The notes beneath the pieces are model-generated. The model saw nothing but the letters and a program-made list of their open reading frames with translations. It did not search any database and was not told the DNA's origin. Made by a program: the position numbers and the translations under genes. Positions 16,548 to 27,275 of a stretch of 46,761 nt of DNA are shown in pieces (position 1 is the stretch's first letter; every line of letters starts with the position of its first letter). The DNA is from Gammaproteobacteria bacterium (GTDB lineage Bacteria > Pseudomonadota > Gammaproteobacteria > SZUA-229), in NCBI GenBank assembly GCA_026995045.1, contig JALWPK010000213.1:1-46761 (forward strand), in the 5' to 3' direction.

Positions 16548-17615
16548 TCAGGCGCTGTTCTGGTAGAGCATAAACCGCTCCAGCCGGCGGTTCAGCTCAT
16601 CCAGATGCGCGGGATTGATGCGGTCGTAATCGCCGGTAAGAATATGGCGCAGTGAGTCCAGCAGGTTGTGGTGGCTGTCTTCAGGCTGGTTGGCGTCAGA
16701 TGCGTTGCGCTCGAACAGGGCGAAATGGTCGCGGCTCATTTGCATGGCGTTTTTCAGCGCGCATCGCGCTTCTTCCATCATGTCTTCAACCGTTTGCGTT
16801 TTGCTGTCAACCCGGGAGCTTGTCAGGCCGGCCGCCAGTTTCAGTCGTACAGACTGTGCGCCGATTTTGAAATTGATGTTATGTATGTCAGTGCGCACCC
16901 TGCGAATGCTTGCCTGCGCGCGAATCTGGTTGCACACAGGTTGCAGGATGGCGAATCTGGCTGTACTGATACGCGCGACCACATCTTCGTTACGCACCTT
17001 GTGTCTGAAACGATCCGCGACCGTTGCGATAATCTGCCCCGCGATTTTGTTGCCATAGTCATCCAGAGTCTTTTCAAAATCCATGATTTCAAGCAGTGCG
17101 ATACTGAACTGCGTGCCGTGGCGCTGGGCAAAGGCAAGAAACTTGGCGGCGTGTTGCTGCATGGATGTCGCGTTGTACAGGCCCGAGAGTTTGTCGATGC
17201 CCAGTTGTTCTTCCAGTGATGACACTTTTTCACTGAGCCGGATGTAGGAATATGCGCGAGACATCAAATCCATTTTTTTGAATGGTTTGGCGATGAAGTC
17301 GGTTGCGCCAAGTTCAAACGCTTCACTCATTGCGGCTTCGGTATCCGCGGCGCCGGTGATCATGATAACCGGCATGGTGGCGATGCGGCTATTGGTGCTT
17401 TCGCGGATATTGGTCAGTAGTTGCAATCCATTCATCCCCTTCATGTTGATATCGGTGAACAGGATTTTTACCGAGGTGCTGGTGCGCAGCATGTCCCAGG
17501 CTTCGTCACCGCTGGCGCAGGTGTGGACGCGGTATTTTTCCTGCAAAATCTTGCGCGCCAGTTTGCGGGCTGTGCGCGAGTCATCGACAAACAATATTTG
17601 CGGGCTTTCACTCAT
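16548..17615 (-). CDS. Response regulator with degenerate GGDEF domain
   Basis: 355 residues. The receiver domain (1-125) is complete: acidic pair in FVDDSRTARKL, phospho-acceptor Asp in LFTDINMKGMNG, Thr in MITGAAD and Lys in IAKPFKK. A short coiled-coil linker leads to a GGDEF-like fold (~145-300) in which the active-site turn reads ARISTARFAIL, so the GGDEF residues are lost and cyclase activity is not expected. Such domains can bind c-di-GMP or GTP, or mediate protein contacts. The last ~50 residues (LLDSLRHILTGDYDRINPAHLDELNRRLERF) form extra helices. It is upstream of and probably cotranscribed with the GGDEF-EAL gene, and could pass a phosphorylation signal to it. No histidine kinase is in the window. 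Confidence 0.9.
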   Translation of the reverse strand: MSESPQILFVDDSRTARKLARKILQEKYRVHTCASGDEAWDMLRTSTSVKILFTDINMKGMNGLQLLTNIRESTNSRIATMPVIMITGAADTEAAMSEAFELGATDFIAKPFKKMDLMSRAYSYIRLSEKVSSLEEQLGIDKLSGLYNATSMQQHAAKFLAFAQRHGTQFSIALLEIMDFEKTLDDYGNKIAGQIIATVADRFRHKVRNEDVVARISTARFAILQPVCNQIRAQASIRRVRTDIHNINFKIGAQSVRLKLAAGLTSSRVDSKTQTVEDMMEEARCALKNAMQMSRDHFALFERNASDANQPEDSHHNLLDSLRHILTGDYDRINPAHLDELNRRLERFMLYQNSA

Positions 17616-17793
17616 ATCAGCTTGGCAGGCGCATCCATGATGGCGTGCTGTCAGGTTACTTACTGGATGATTAATGGAATTTCAGAGAGTATAGGCGAGA
17701 AAACCGCTGATTTTACCGCGCGCTACAGGCAAGCTTGCCAGCGGCTGGCTATACTTGGTTGGCGCAACACGATAAAGGACATGCAATATCACG

Positions 17794-18108
17794 ATGAGCA
17801 GAGAGTTTGAACGCCACCCGGGAGGCGAGCACGCCATCCGCATACTCAGTATCAATGATGAAGCAGTTGCCGATGAGACCATGCAGCGACTGGTTGTGCA
17901 CAATATCGGCAAGGGCGGGTTTCGTTTTGAGTGTGAGTGTGAACTGCAACTCGAAGACCGGGTAAAAGTGTTGCTGAGCTTTCCCGACGGTTATCAGCAA
18001 GAAGTGCTGGGGCGCATTTGTTACAGCGACGAGCTGGAAAATAATCTGACCGCGTACGGATTCAGCGTGATTTCGGGTTTCTATTCCATGAGCCACACGC
18101 TGGCTTGA
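17794..18108 (+). CDS. PilZ-like domain protein
   Basis: 104 residues, the length of a single PilZ domain. A pattern FERHPGGEHAIRI near the N-terminus stands where the c-di-GMP-binding RxxxR motif is expected, but only one Arg fits. VVHNIGKGGFRFECE corresponds to the second motif (D/N-x-S-x-x-G), with Gly replacing Ser. The rest (LEDRVKVLLSFPDGYQQEVLGRICY) has the usual beta-barrel pattern. It may therefore bind c-di-GMP weakly or not at all. It is divergent from the receiver/GGDEF-EAL pair (178-nt shared upstream region) and ends 18 nt before the convergent end of ettA. The location next to c-di-GMP enzymes supports the assignment; target unknown. Confidence 0.7.
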   Translation: MSREFERHPGGEHAIRILSINDEAVADETMQRLVVHNIGKGGFRFECECELQLEDRVKVLLSFPDGYQQEVLGRICYSDELENNLTAYGFSVISGFYSMSHTLA

Positions 18109-18126
18109 GGTGGTTTCAACAGCCTG

Positions 18127-19791
<1,665 letters not shown>

Positions 19792-19837
19792 AAGGTGCTG
19801 GGAACTAGATTCTGGGGGCTGGTAAAAACATGGCGTG

Positions 19838-19866
19838 ATTATACGCATTCATTTCCATGTTGCCAT
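19838..19866 (-). promoter_or_regulatory. Putative ettA promoter
   Basis: On the minus strand ATGGCA (19866-19861), a 17-nt spacer and a perfect TATAAT (19843-19838). The start site would be near 19831, giving a ~40-nt leader before ATG 19791. The -35 matches the consensus at four of six positions. Confidence 0.5.
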
Positions 19867-19979
19867 ATCACTTTCTCAACCCAGCGCCCAGCACCCAGCA
19901 CCTCTTTTTGATAGAATCAGCTCCAATTTTCGCCGGCGTCACACGATGCCGTCAGCATTTTTCGCCTGTGGGAGTGGCT

Positions 19980-21260
19980 ATGTTTACAAAAGACATGAAT
20001 ATCGCCGATTACGATGAAGCGCTGTGGTCGGCGATTGAGCACGAACAACGCCGTCAGGAAGAACATATCGAACTGATTGCCTCTGAGAACTACGCCAGCC
20101 CGCGGGTGATGCAGGCGCAGGGTTCTGTGCTCACCAACAAATACGCCGAAGGCTATCCCGCGCGGCGCTATTATGGCGGTTGCGAGAATGTCGATGTCGC
20201 CGAGCAGCTGGCCATCGACCGCGTCAAGCAGCTGTTTGGCGCCGGTTACGCCAATGTGCAGCCGCATTCCGGTTCGCAGGCCAATGCGGCGGTGTACATG
20301 AGTCTGTGCCAGCCCGGCGATACCGTGCTCGGCATGTCGCTGGCGCACGGCGGGCATCTGACCCACGGCTCCAAAGTCAGCTTTTCCGGCAAGCTGTACA
20401 ATGCGGTGCAATACGGTCTGAACGAAGCCACTGGCGAAGTTGACTACGACCAGATTCAGCAACTGGCCAACGAGCACAAGCCGAAAATGATTGTCGGCGG
20501 CTTTTCCGCTTACTCGCGGGTGATGGACTGGGGCAAATTCCGCGACATCGCCGATTCGGTCGGCGCCTATCTGATGATTGACATGGCGCATGTCGCCGGC
20601 CTGATTGCGGCGGGCATTTATCCCAACCCGATAGAACACGCGCATGTGGTGACCTCCACCACCCACAAAACCCTGCGCGGCCCGCGCGGCGGCATTATCC
20701 TGGTGAGTGAAAAAGTGATGCAGGACGACCCCGACATCACCAAGAAACTCAACTCGGCGATTTTCCCCGGCACCCAGGGCGGCCCGCTGATGCACGTGAT
20801 TGCCGCCAAGGCGGTGGCGTTCAAGGAAGCGCTGGAGCCGGAATTTGCCGACTACCAGAAACAGGTGGTGAAAAATGCGCAGGCGATGGCCGAGGTGGTG
20901 ATGGCGCGTGGCCACAAGGTGGTCTCCGGCGGCACCGACGACCATCTGTTTTTGTGGGATTTCATCGAAAAAGGCCTCACCGGCAAGGATGTGGAAGCCG
21001 AACTGGGCCGCGCCCGCATCACCGTCAACAAGAATGCTGTGCCGAATGACCCGCAATCGCCGTTTGTCACCAGCGGCATCCGTGTGGGTACGCCGGCGAT
21101 GACCACGCGCGGTTTTGACGAGGACGATGCGCGCAATCTGGCTGGCTGGATGTGCGACATTATTGACAGCATACAGGACGGTAAGGCCGATGATGCTGTC
21201 GTTGACAAGGTGCGCGAGCAGGTCGCTGAACTGTGCAAACGCAAACCCGTGTACACATAA
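19980..21260 (+). CDS. glyA: Serine hydroxymethyltransferase GlyA
   Basis: 426 residues from ATG 19980; the N-terminus [16 protein letters not shown] aligns with E. coli MLKREMNIADYDAELW, and GGGAG-like GGGAGTGG stands just before it. The frame is open further upstream but that part has no family match. PLP-enzyme motifs: [29 protein letters not shown], and the lysine that binds PLP in [13 protein letters not shown]. It interconverts serine and glycine while charging tetrahydrofolate with a one-carbon unit in the cytosol. nrdR follows after 6 nt and then ribD, an arrangement common in gammaproteobacteria, so it likely leads a long operon with nucleotide and flavin genes. Confidence 0.98.
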   Translation: MFTKDMNIADYDEALWSAIEHEQRRQEEHIELIASENYASPRVMQAQGSVLTNKYAEGYPARRYYGGCENVDVAEQLAIDRVKQLFGAGYANVQPHSGSQANAAVYMSLCQPGDTVLGMSLAHGGHLTHGSKVSFSGKLYNAVQYGLNEATGEVDYDQIQQLANEHKPKMIVGGFSAYSRVMDWGKFRDIADSVGAYLMIDMAHVAGLIAAGIYPNPIEHAHVVTSTTHKTLRGPRGGIILVSEKVMQDDPDITKKLNSAIFPGTQGGPLMHVIAAKAVAFKEALEPEFADYQKQVVKNAQAMAEVVMARGHKVVSGGTDDHLFLWDFIEKGLTGKDVEAELGRARITVNKNAVPNDPQSPFVTSGIRVGTPAMTTRGFDEDDARNLAGWMCDIIDSIQDGKADDAVVDKVREQVAELCKRKPVYT

Positions 21261-21266
21261 ACTGCC

Positions 21267-21740
21267 ATGCATTGCCCCTTCTGCCAGCAACCCGACACCC
21301 GTGTGATTGATTCACGCCTGTCCACCGATGGTGAACAGGTGCGCCGCCGCCGTGAATGTGTCGAATGTGGCGAACGCTTCACCACCTATGAACAGGCGGA
21401 ACTCAACATCCCGCGCCTGGTAAAACAGGACGGCAACCGCGTGCCCTTCGTCGAGGAAAAACTGCGCGCCGGCATGATGCGCGCGTTGGAAAAACGCCCG
21501 GTCAGCTCCGAGCAAATCGAGGAAGCGGTGTCGCGCATCAAGCACAATCTGATGGCGGCGGGCGAACGCGAAGTCAGCTCGCGCAAGCTGGGTGACTGGG
21601 TGATGGACGAATTGCTGCAACTGGACCAAGTCGCCTATATCCGTTTCGCCTCCGTGTATCTCGATTTTGGCGATGTCAGCGCGTTTCGCGAGGTGATCGA
21701 CCGGCTGGAAAAACAGCGCGCGCCCCGCAGCAAATCCTGA
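21267..21740 (+). CDS. nrdR: Transcriptional repressor NrdR
   Basis: 157 residues. Zinc ribbon at the N-terminus: MHCPFCQ and [12 protein letters not shown] provide the four Cys ligands. An ATP-cone domain follows (~49-140, [15 protein letters not shown] ... [23 protein letters not shown]). NrdR represses ribonucleotide reductase genes by binding paired NrdR boxes when ATP/dATP status is high. Six nt after glyA and nine nt before ribD, so within one transcription unit. Length and motifs are fully typical; no nrd genes are present in the window, so it acts in trans. Confidence 0.98.
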   Translation: MHCPFCQQPDTRVIDSRLSTDGEQVRRRRECVECGERFTTYEQAELNIPRLVKQDGNRVPFVEEKLRAGMMRALEKRPVSSEQIEEAVSRIKHNLMAAGEREVSSRKLGDWVMDELLQLDQVAYIRFASVYLDFGDVSAFREVIDRLEKQRAPRSKS

Positions 21741-21749
21741 CGCTATCCC

Positions 21750-22844
21750 GTGGCAACACCGGCAACTGAATTCATGCAGCGCGCCCTGCGTCTGGCTGCG
21801 CAAGGCCTGTACACCACCGAGCCCAATCCGCGCGTGGGTTGTGTGCTGGTGAAAAACGGCGCCATTGTCGGTGAAGGTTGGCACCACAGGACGGGCGAGG
21901 CGCACGCTGAAATCAACGCCCTGCGCGAAGCCGGCGAACATGCCCGTGGCGCTGTTGCCTATGTCACGCTGGAGCCGTGCAGCCACACCGGCAAAACCGG
22001 CCCCTGCGCGCATGCGCTGGTCGAGGCCGGCGTCAGCAAGGTGGTGGCGGCGATGGTCGACCCCAACCCGCTGGTGGCGGGCAAGGGGCTGGCGCATTTG
22101 CAGCAGCACGGCGTCGAAACCGAAACCGGCTTGCTGGAAGCGCAGGCGCGGGCGCTGAATCCCGGCTTTATCATGCGCATGGAGCAGGGGCGGCCGTTCA
22201 TGCGGCTGAAAATGGCGATGAGCCTGGACGGGCGCACCGCGATGGCTTCCGGCGAAAGCCAGTGGATTACCGGCGAGGCCGCGCGCGCCGATGTGCAGCG
22301 TTACCGCGCGCGCAGCGGCGCGATACTCACCGGCATCGGCACCGTGTTGCAGGACGACCCGCGCATGGATGTGCGGGTCAGCGCCGAACAACTTGGCGCA
22401 AAAGACCCGGTAAACCGCCCGTTGCGCGTGGTGCTGGATTCAAAAGGGCGCATGCCGGCCGACGCCGCCATGTTGAAAACATCGGGAGATATTTTGCACA
22501 TAACGGCTGAAGGCACAGCCTCGCAACTGCCCTGCGAACACGTGCAACTGCCGCATCATGCCGAAGGCATCGATTTGCCGGCCTTGATGGCGCTGCTGGC
22601 GGACAGGCAGGTCAACGAATGTCATGTAGAATGCGGCTCCCGCCTTGCTGGCAGTCTCTTGCAACACCGCCTGGTGGATGAACTGGTCATCTACATGGCG
22701 CCGCATATCATGGGCGATCAGGCCAAAGGCCTGTTTCACCTGCCGTGGCTGGAAACGATGGCGCACCGCGTCAACCTGCAACGGCGGGATGTGCGCATGG
22801 TGGGGGAGGATGTGCGCATGGTGTTTGGGCTTCGTAGCGAATAA
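21750..22844 (+). CDS. ribD: Bifunctional riboflavin deaminase/reductase RibD
   Basis: 364 residues from GTG 21750; an ATG at 21774 would drop eight residues. The deaminase domain (~5-145) carries the zinc site GEAHAEINAL and PCSHTGKTGPCAHAL. The reductase domain (~147-364) has RLKMAMSLDGRTAMASGESQWITG and binds NADPH. It performs the second and third steps from GTP toward riboflavin. There is no FMN riboswitch-like leader before it, which fits constitutive expression within the glyA-nrdR unit. Its TAA stop is also the first part of an AT-rich interspersed repeat (about 22842-22870). The next gene is not ribE but an Ntn-hydrolase-like gene. Confidence 0.97.
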   Translation: MATPATEFMQRALRLAAQGLYTTEPNPRVGCVLVKNGAIVGEGWHHRTGEAHAEINALREAGEHARGAVAYVTLEPCSHTGKTGPCAHALVEAGVSKVVAAMVDPNPLVAGKGLAHLQQHGVETETGLLEAQARALNPGFIMRMEQGRPFMRLKMAMSLDGRTAMASGESQWITGEAARADVQRYRARSGAILTGIGTVLQDDPRMDVRVSAEQLGAKDPVNRPLRVVLDSKGRMPADAAMLKTSGDILHITAEGTASQLPCEHVQLPHHAEGIDLPALMALLADRQVNECHVECGSRLAGSLLQHRLVDELVIYMAPHIMGDQAKGLFHLPWLETMAHRVNLQRRDVRMVGEDVRMVFGLRSE

Positions 22845-22896
22845 TGAATAATGAGTAGTGAATAGTGAAACGAATTTCAGGAATTGAGATAACACC

Positions 22897-23505
22897 ATGT
22901 CAACCGTAACCGCTGTCATCAAACATGGCGAAATCTGCATCGCCGCCGACAGTCTCACCAGTTTTGGCGACCTGCGCCTGAATGCGCAATACGATGCCGA
23001 TCACGACAAGATTCTCGCGCACGGCGACAACCGCATCGGCATCGTTGGCAGCGCGGCGCATCAGCTGGTGCTGGAAAGCCTGCTTAACGACAAAAAGGTA
23101 AAAACTGATTTTTCCAGCAAGCTGGCGGTGTTCGAAACCTTTCGCTCGTTTCACCCGATACTGAAAGAAAAATATTACCTCAACCCCAAGGATGAAGACG
23201 ACGATCCGTATGAGTCCACCCAGATTGATGCGCTGATCGCCAATCCCTACGGTTTGTTTGGCATTCATTCATTGCGCGAGGTCACGCAATACACCCGCTT
23301 CTGGGCCATAGGCTCCGGCAGCGAATATGCGCTGGGCGCGATGTTTGCGGTGTTTGATGAATACGACAGCGCGGAACAGATTGCCGCCGCCGGGGTGCGC
23401 GCCGGGGCGGAATTCAACAATGCGTCTTCAATGCCGATGTCGAGTTATGTGATTAAAATGAAACCGGCCGCCAAAAAGAAAAAAACCGCCAGCAAAAAAC
23501 ATTAA
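22897..23505 (+). CDS. Ntn-hydrolase (HslV/proteasome beta)-like protein inside the rib operon
   Basis: 202 residues. The N-terminus MSTVTAVIKHGEICIAADS has the start of HslV and proteasome beta subunits: after removal of Met, a Ser/Thr nucleophile, then a beta strand ending ...IAADSLTSFGD where HslV has IAGDGQATLG. Aligned on the shared Gly11, Ser2 stands at the HslV nucleophile and Thr3 next to it. A middle Asp/Glu-rich loop (LNPKDEDDDPYE) is an addition, and GSGSEYALGAMFA matches the conserved HslV region. The C-terminus is a Lys-rich tail. It lies between ribD and ribE, 2 nt before the ribE start, so it is cotranscribed. No HslU-like ATPase is nearby. Substrate unknown; peptidase activity is likely but unproved. 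Confidence 0.75.
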   Translation: MSTVTAVIKHGEICIAADSLTSFGDLRLNAQYDADHDKILAHGDNRIGIVGSAAHQLVLESLLNDKKVKTDFSSKLAVFETFRSFHPILKEKYYLNPKDEDDDPYESTQIDALIANPYGLFGIHSLREVTQYTRFWAIGSGSEYALGAMFAVFDEYDSAEQIAAAGVRAGAEFNNASSMPMSSYVIKMKPAAKKKKTASKKH

Positions 23506-23507
23506 TC

Positions 23508-24170
23508 ATGTTTACCGGCATCATCGAAGCAGTGGGCAAAATCCGGTCAATCAAACCGGTTGGCGGCGACATGCGCCTGTCAATCGCCACCGGCGATCTG
23601 GACATGGCCGATGTGCAACTGGGCGACAGCATTGCGGTGAACGGCGTGTGCCTGACCGCGATTGAATTTGACGCACAGTCGTTTTCGGCGGATGTGTCCA
23701 ATGAAACCCTGTCGCTGACCTCACTGAAATTGCTCAAAACCGGCAGTGCGGTCAACCTGGAAAAGGCACTGACGCCTACCACGCGTCTCGGCGGGCATCT
23801 GGTCAGCGGCCATGTTGACGGGCTGGGTGAATTGCTCGAGATGACCGGGGATGCGCGTTCGATTCAGTTGCGCATTCGCGCGCCGCAGAACCTGAAACGT
23901 TATATTGCGGTCAAGGGTTCAATTTGTGTCGATGGCGTCAGCCTGACGGTCAATGCGGTCGATGATGACGTGTTTACCCTGAATATTGTGCCGCATACCC
24001 AACAACGCACCGTTATTCAGTATTATAGTGTCGGCCAGGCGGTGAATCTGGAAGTGGACCTGATTGCGCGCTATCTGGAGCGCTTGCTGTTGAATCTGGA
24101 TGACAACGACCACACAAACGGCTCCACACTGAGCAAAGAACTGCTGGCGCGCGCCGGCTTTATGAAATGA
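23508..24170 (+). CDS. ribE: Riboflavin synthase, alpha subunit
   Basis: 220 residues with the internally duplicated lumazine-binding fold: first repeat [15 protein letters not shown] with [14 protein letters not shown], second repeat [17 protein letters not shown] with [14 protein letters not shown]. It dismutates two 6,7-dimethyl-8-ribityllumazines into riboflavin and the pyrimidine precursor, working with the RibH capsid. It starts 2 nt after the Ntn-hydrolase gene and is followed after 37 nt by ribBA. Both family signature stretches are intact. The gene is called ribE here (ribC in E. coli). Confidence 0.97.
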   Translation: MFTGIIEAVGKIRSIKPVGGDMRLSIATGDLDMADVQLGDSIAVNGVCLTAIEFDAQSFSADVSNETLSLTSLKLLKTGSAVNLEKALTPTTRLGGHLVSGHVDGLGELLEMTGDARSIQLRIRAPQNLKRYIAVKGSICVDGVSLTVNAVDDDVFTLNIVPHTQQRTVIQYYSVGQAVNLEVDLIARYLERLLLNLDDNDHTNGSTLSKELLARAGFMK

Positions 24171-24207
24171 GAACATCGTCGCCAACGGCGGACGCAGACA
24201 GGCAATC

Positions 24208-25323
24208 ATGAAACTGAATACGACTGAAGAAATCATCGAGGATATTCGCCAGGGCAAAATGGTGATTATCATGGATGATGAAGACCGCGAAAACGAAGGC
24301 GATCTGTTGATGGCGGCGGAAAAAGTCACGCCCGAGGCCATCAACTTCATGGCGCGCTATGGCCGCGGCCTGATCTGCCTGACGCTGACCAAGGAGCGTT
24401 GCGAACAACTGCGCCTGCCGCTGATGGTGGGCGGCGCCGATGTCATGCAGAGCACCAACTTCACGGTGTCGATTGAAGCCGCCGAAGGCGTCACCACCGG
24501 CATTTCCGCCGCCGACCGCGCGGTCACCGTGCTGGCGGCGGTGAAACCAGACGCCGGGCCACAGGATATTGTGCAGCCGGGGCACATTTTTCCGTTGATG
24601 GCGCAGCCCGGCGGCGTGCTGGTGCGTGCTGGCCACACCGAGGCCGGTTGCGACCTGGCCAAACTGGCGGGGCTGGATCCCAGCGCGGTGATAGTCGAAA
24701 TCCTGAATGAAGACGGCACCATGGCGCGGCGTCCCGATCTGGAAAAATTTGCCGCCGAGCACAATCTCAAAATCGGCACCATTGAGGATTTAATCAGCTA
24801 CAAGATCAAGCACGAAAAAACCGTCGAGCGTCTGGCGGTGACCGATTTTGAATCGCGCTACGGCCAGTTCAAGCTGATGGCCTACCAGAACACGCTGGAT
24901 GGCGCGGTGCATTTCGCCATCGTCAAGGGTGAAATCCGTGCCGATGAGCCGGTGCTGGTGCGCGTGCACATGGAAAACAAAATGCTGGACCTGTTTGCCT
25001 CCAGGCACGAAACCGGCTGGCCGCTGGACGACGCCCTGCGCCGCATTGGCGAAGCCGACAAGGGCGTGGTGGTGGTGTTGAGTAATCGCCATGAAGAAAA
25101 ACAGATTCTGCGCTGGATGGCGGAACACAACAAACAGAAACCGTGCGAAAAAGCCTACGACATGCGCACCGACGGCGTTGGCGCGCAGATTCTGATGGAT
25201 GTGGGCGTGCACAAAATGAAGCTGATGTCGGCGCCGAAAGTGATACACGGCCTCGCCGGGTTCGGCCTGGAAGTGGTGGAGTACGTCGACGGCAATGGCG
25301 AAGGTAAAACACAAGACAAATGA
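24208..25323 (+). CDS. ribBA: 3,4-dihydroxy-2-butanone-4-phosphate synthase with degenerate GTP cyclohydrolase II domain (RibBX type)
   Basis: 371 residues. The first ~200 are a complete RibB domain: [15 protein letters not shown] (acidic metal site), [11 protein letters not shown], and [15 protein letters not shown]. The second half has the RibA fold order ([27 protein letters not shown]) but lacks the GTP cyclohydrolase II zinc cluster with three Cys and the TGD/RCDCG stretch. It should therefore supply only the butanone phosphate, as in the RibBX proteins described in Shewanella. An authentic ribA would have to lie elsewhere. Position between ribE and ribH and 25-nt spacing confirm the riboflavin role. 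The N-terminal start ATG is well supported. Confidence 0.92.
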   Translation: MKLNTTEEIIEDIRQGKMVIIMDDEDRENEGDLLMAAEKVTPEAINFMARYGRGLICLTLTKERCEQLRLPLMVGGADVMQSTNFTVSIEAAEGVTTGISAADRAVTVLAAVKPDAGPQDIVQPGHIFPLMAQPGGVLVRAGHTEAGCDLAKLAGLDPSAVIVEILNEDGTMARRPDLEKFAAEHNLKIGTIEDLISYKIKHEKTVERLAVTDFESRYGQFKLMAYQNTLDGAVHFAIVKGEIRADEPVLVRVHMENKMLDLFASRHETGWPLDDALRRIGEADKGVVVVLSNRHEEKQILRWMAEHNKQKPCEKAYDMRTDGVGAQILMDVGVHKMKLMSAPKVIHGLAGFGLEVVEYVDGNGEGKTQDK

Positions 25324-25348
25324 ATAACGATTAACAGAGATAACAAAC

Positions 25349-25819
25349 ATGGCAAATACAATAGAAGGGCGGTTAACTTACAAAGAAGGCGAATTCGCCA
25401 TCGCGGTGGCGCGCTTTAACGGCTTCATCGTGGAAAGCCTGCTGGCGGGCGCGATTGACATGCTGGAGCGCAGCGGCGTCGCCAGCGCATCCATCACCGT
25501 GGTGAAAGTGCCGGGCGCATTCGAATTGCCGATTGCGGTGCAGCAGCTGGCGCAAACCGGCAAGTACTCCGCCATCATCGCGCTGGGCGCGGTGATTCGC
25601 GGCGCCACGCCACACTTTGATATTGTCGCCAATGAATCAGCCAAGGGCTTGTCCGCCATTGCGCTGGATCACAACCTGCCGGTGATCAATGGCATTCTCA
25701 CTACCGACACCATCGAGCAGGCGATTGAACGCGCTGGCGCCAAGGCCGGCAACAAGGGCGCGGAAGCGGCCGCTGTCGCCATCGAAATGACCAATCTGCT
25801 CAGGCAGATTGATTCCTGA
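25349..25819 (+). CDS. ribH: 6,7-dimethyl-8-ribityllumazine synthase RibH
   Basis: 156 residues with the lumazine synthase signatures [31 protein letters not shown], and [25 protein letters not shown] containing the catalytic His. It condenses the RibD product with the RibBX product and forms an icosahedral or decameric capsid that hosts RibE. 25 nt after ribBA and 5 nt before nusB, so part of one operon. Nothing unusual. Confidence 0.97.
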   Translation: MANTIEGRLTYKEGEFAIAVARFNGFIVESLLAGAIDMLERSGVASASITVVKVPGAFELPIAVQQLAQTGKYSAIIALGAVIRGATPHFDIVANESAKGLSAIALDHNLPVINGILTTDTIEQAIERAGAKAGNKGAEAAAVAIEMTNLLRQIDS

Positions 25820-25824
25820 GCGGC

Positions 25825-26295
25825 ATGACAGTTTCCCCCGGCGCCGGGCTGGCCAAGGGCCGCGGCAAGGCCAGACGCTTCGCCATGCAGGCGATTTACC
25901 AGTGGCAAATGACCGGCGATGACATCGGCGATATCAAGCGCCAGTACATCGCCGATAACAACATGGATGGCGACAACAGTTCAGTGGACAAGGATTATTA
26001 CGCCGAGCTGGTCGATGGTGTGTATAACCGCATCAACGACATCGACCCGCTGCTGGAAAAATACATGGACAGAAAAATTCTTTCGGTTGACCCGGTGGAG
26101 CGCGCCATCATTCGCATGGCGGCCTATGAACTTCTCAAACGTCTGGATGTGCCCTACCGCGTGGTGATTAACGAAGCGGTGACGCTGACGAAAAAATTCT
26201 GCTCCGAGCAAAGCCACACCTTCATCAATGGCGTGCTCGACAAGGTGGCGCGCGAGGTGCGCAGCATGGAAACCGGCGCGCAGTCAACTTCCTGA
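25825..26295 (+). CDS. nusB: Transcription antitermination factor NusB
   Basis: 156 residues, all-helical. The family start appears as KGRGKARRFAMQAIYQWQ, followed by DRKILSVDPVERAIIRMAAYELL and EAVTLTKKFCSEQSHTFINGVLDKV. NusB with NusE binds boxA RNA and drives rRNA antitermination. It starts 5 nt after ribH, the usual gammaproteobacterial order ribH-nusB-thiL-pgpA. Compared with E. coli NusB (139 aa) it has short N- and C-terminal extensions. Confidence 0.97.
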   Translation: MTVSPGAGLAKGRGKARRFAMQAIYQWQMTGDDIGDIKRQYIADNNMDGDNSSVDKDYYAELVDGVYNRINDIDPLLEKYMDRKILSVDPVERAIIRMAAYELLKRLDVPYRVVINEAVTLTKKFCSEQSHTFINGVLDKVAREVRSMETGAQSTS

Positions 26296-26318
26296 ACGGC
26301 GCCACAGCCGCAGCCCGC

Positions 26319-27275
26319 ATGGCGGACGAATTCGAACTCATCCAAACCTTTTTCACCACGCACGGCAACCGCGAGGACGTGCTGCTGGGCGTCGGCGATG
26401 ACGCCGCCATCCTGCAACCGCCGCCCGGCCGCCAGCTGGTGATGACGCTGGACACGCTGATCAGCGGCGTGCATTTTCCAGAACAAACCTCTCCCTCTGA
26501 TATCGCATACAAAAGCATCGCCGTGAATCTCAGCGATCTGGCGGCGGTGGGCGCGCGACCGGAGTGGCTGATGCTGTCACTGAGCTTGCCGGACAACAAC
26601 ACTGAATGGCTGCAGGCGTTTTCACAAAGCTTCATGCAAACCTGCGAGCGCTATGGCGTGCAGCTGATTGGCGGCGACACCACACGCGGTGAGCTGTCTG
26701 TGTCGGTGCAAGCCACCGGATCGGTTGAAGCGGGCAGGGCGATGCGACGCGACGCCGCCAGACCGGGCGATGCGATTGTGGTGACCGGGCCACTGGGGGA
26801 TGCTGCGCTGGCGCTGGCATTGTTGCAACGCGGCGAGGAAGCGCCGGCAAGTTTGTTGCAACGTCTGAACCGTCCGGCGCCACAAGTGGAATTCGGTCAG
26901 CGTGCGGCGGAAGTGTGCAACTGCGCCATCGATATCTCCGATGGCCTGCTGGCCGACCTGCAACATATTACCGACGCCAGCGAGTGCGGCGCCGAGATCG
27001 ATTTAAGCGCGATTCCACTGTCATCAGCGTACCGGCAGTGTTATCAAAACAACATTAGTGTCAGCAATCTGACAAAAGCGCTGACAGGCGGCGATGACTA
27101 TGAACTGTGTTTGTGCACGAGTTTCGAGCAATTACAAAGGCTTACACAAATTGCCCGAAGCTGCGGCGCGAACTGTTTCACAATTGGTAAAATCACCGCA
27201 GAATCCGGTATTCGCTGCATCAATGAAAACGGTCAGCTGGTCGACATTCCGGTTTCAGGCTACAAACATTTCTGA
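26319..27275 (+). CDS. thiL: Thiamine-monophosphate kinase ThiL
   Basis: 318 residues. Typical motifs: DVLLGVGDDAAIL near the N-terminus, DTLISGVHFPEQT, IAYKSIAVNLSDLAAVGARP, LIGGDTTRG, CAIDISDGLLADLQHI and LTGGDDYELC. These Asp residues hold the magnesium ions of the AIR synthase-like fold. It phosphorylates thiamine monophosphate to the active cofactor TPP. Located between nusB and pgpA as in E. coli, although here a 206-nt gap separates it from pgpA. The start ATG 26319 gives MADEFELI, the family N-terminus. Confidence 0.97.
   Translation: MADEFELIQTFFTTHGNREDVLLGVGDDAAILQPPPGRQLVMTLDTLISGVHFPEQTSPSDIAYKSIAVNLSDLAAVGARPEWLMLSLSLPDNNTEWLQAFSQSFMQTCERYGVQLIGGDTTRGELSVSVQATGSVEAGRAMRRDAARPGDAIVVTGPLGDAALALALLQRGEEAPASLLQRLNRPAPQVEFGQRAAEVCNCAIDISDGLLADLQHITDASECGAEIDLSAIPLSSAYRQCYQNNISVSNLTKALTGGDDYELCLCTSFEQLQRLTQIARSCGANCFTIGKITAESGIRCINENGQLVDIPVSGYKHF

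Noticed and set aside
19857-19979. N-terminal extension of GlyA
   Set aside because: The 41 added residues do not match the family; [15 protein letters not shown] is the conserved start and has a ribosome site.
19917-21290. 457-codon open frame antisense to glyA and part of nrdR
   Set aside because: Shadow of two clearly recognised genes, no family match by eye.
21660-21760. FMN riboswitch before ribD
   Set aside because: The gap to nrdR is only nine bases, too short for the ~120-nt element; none of its conserved stretches is seen near the other rib genes either.
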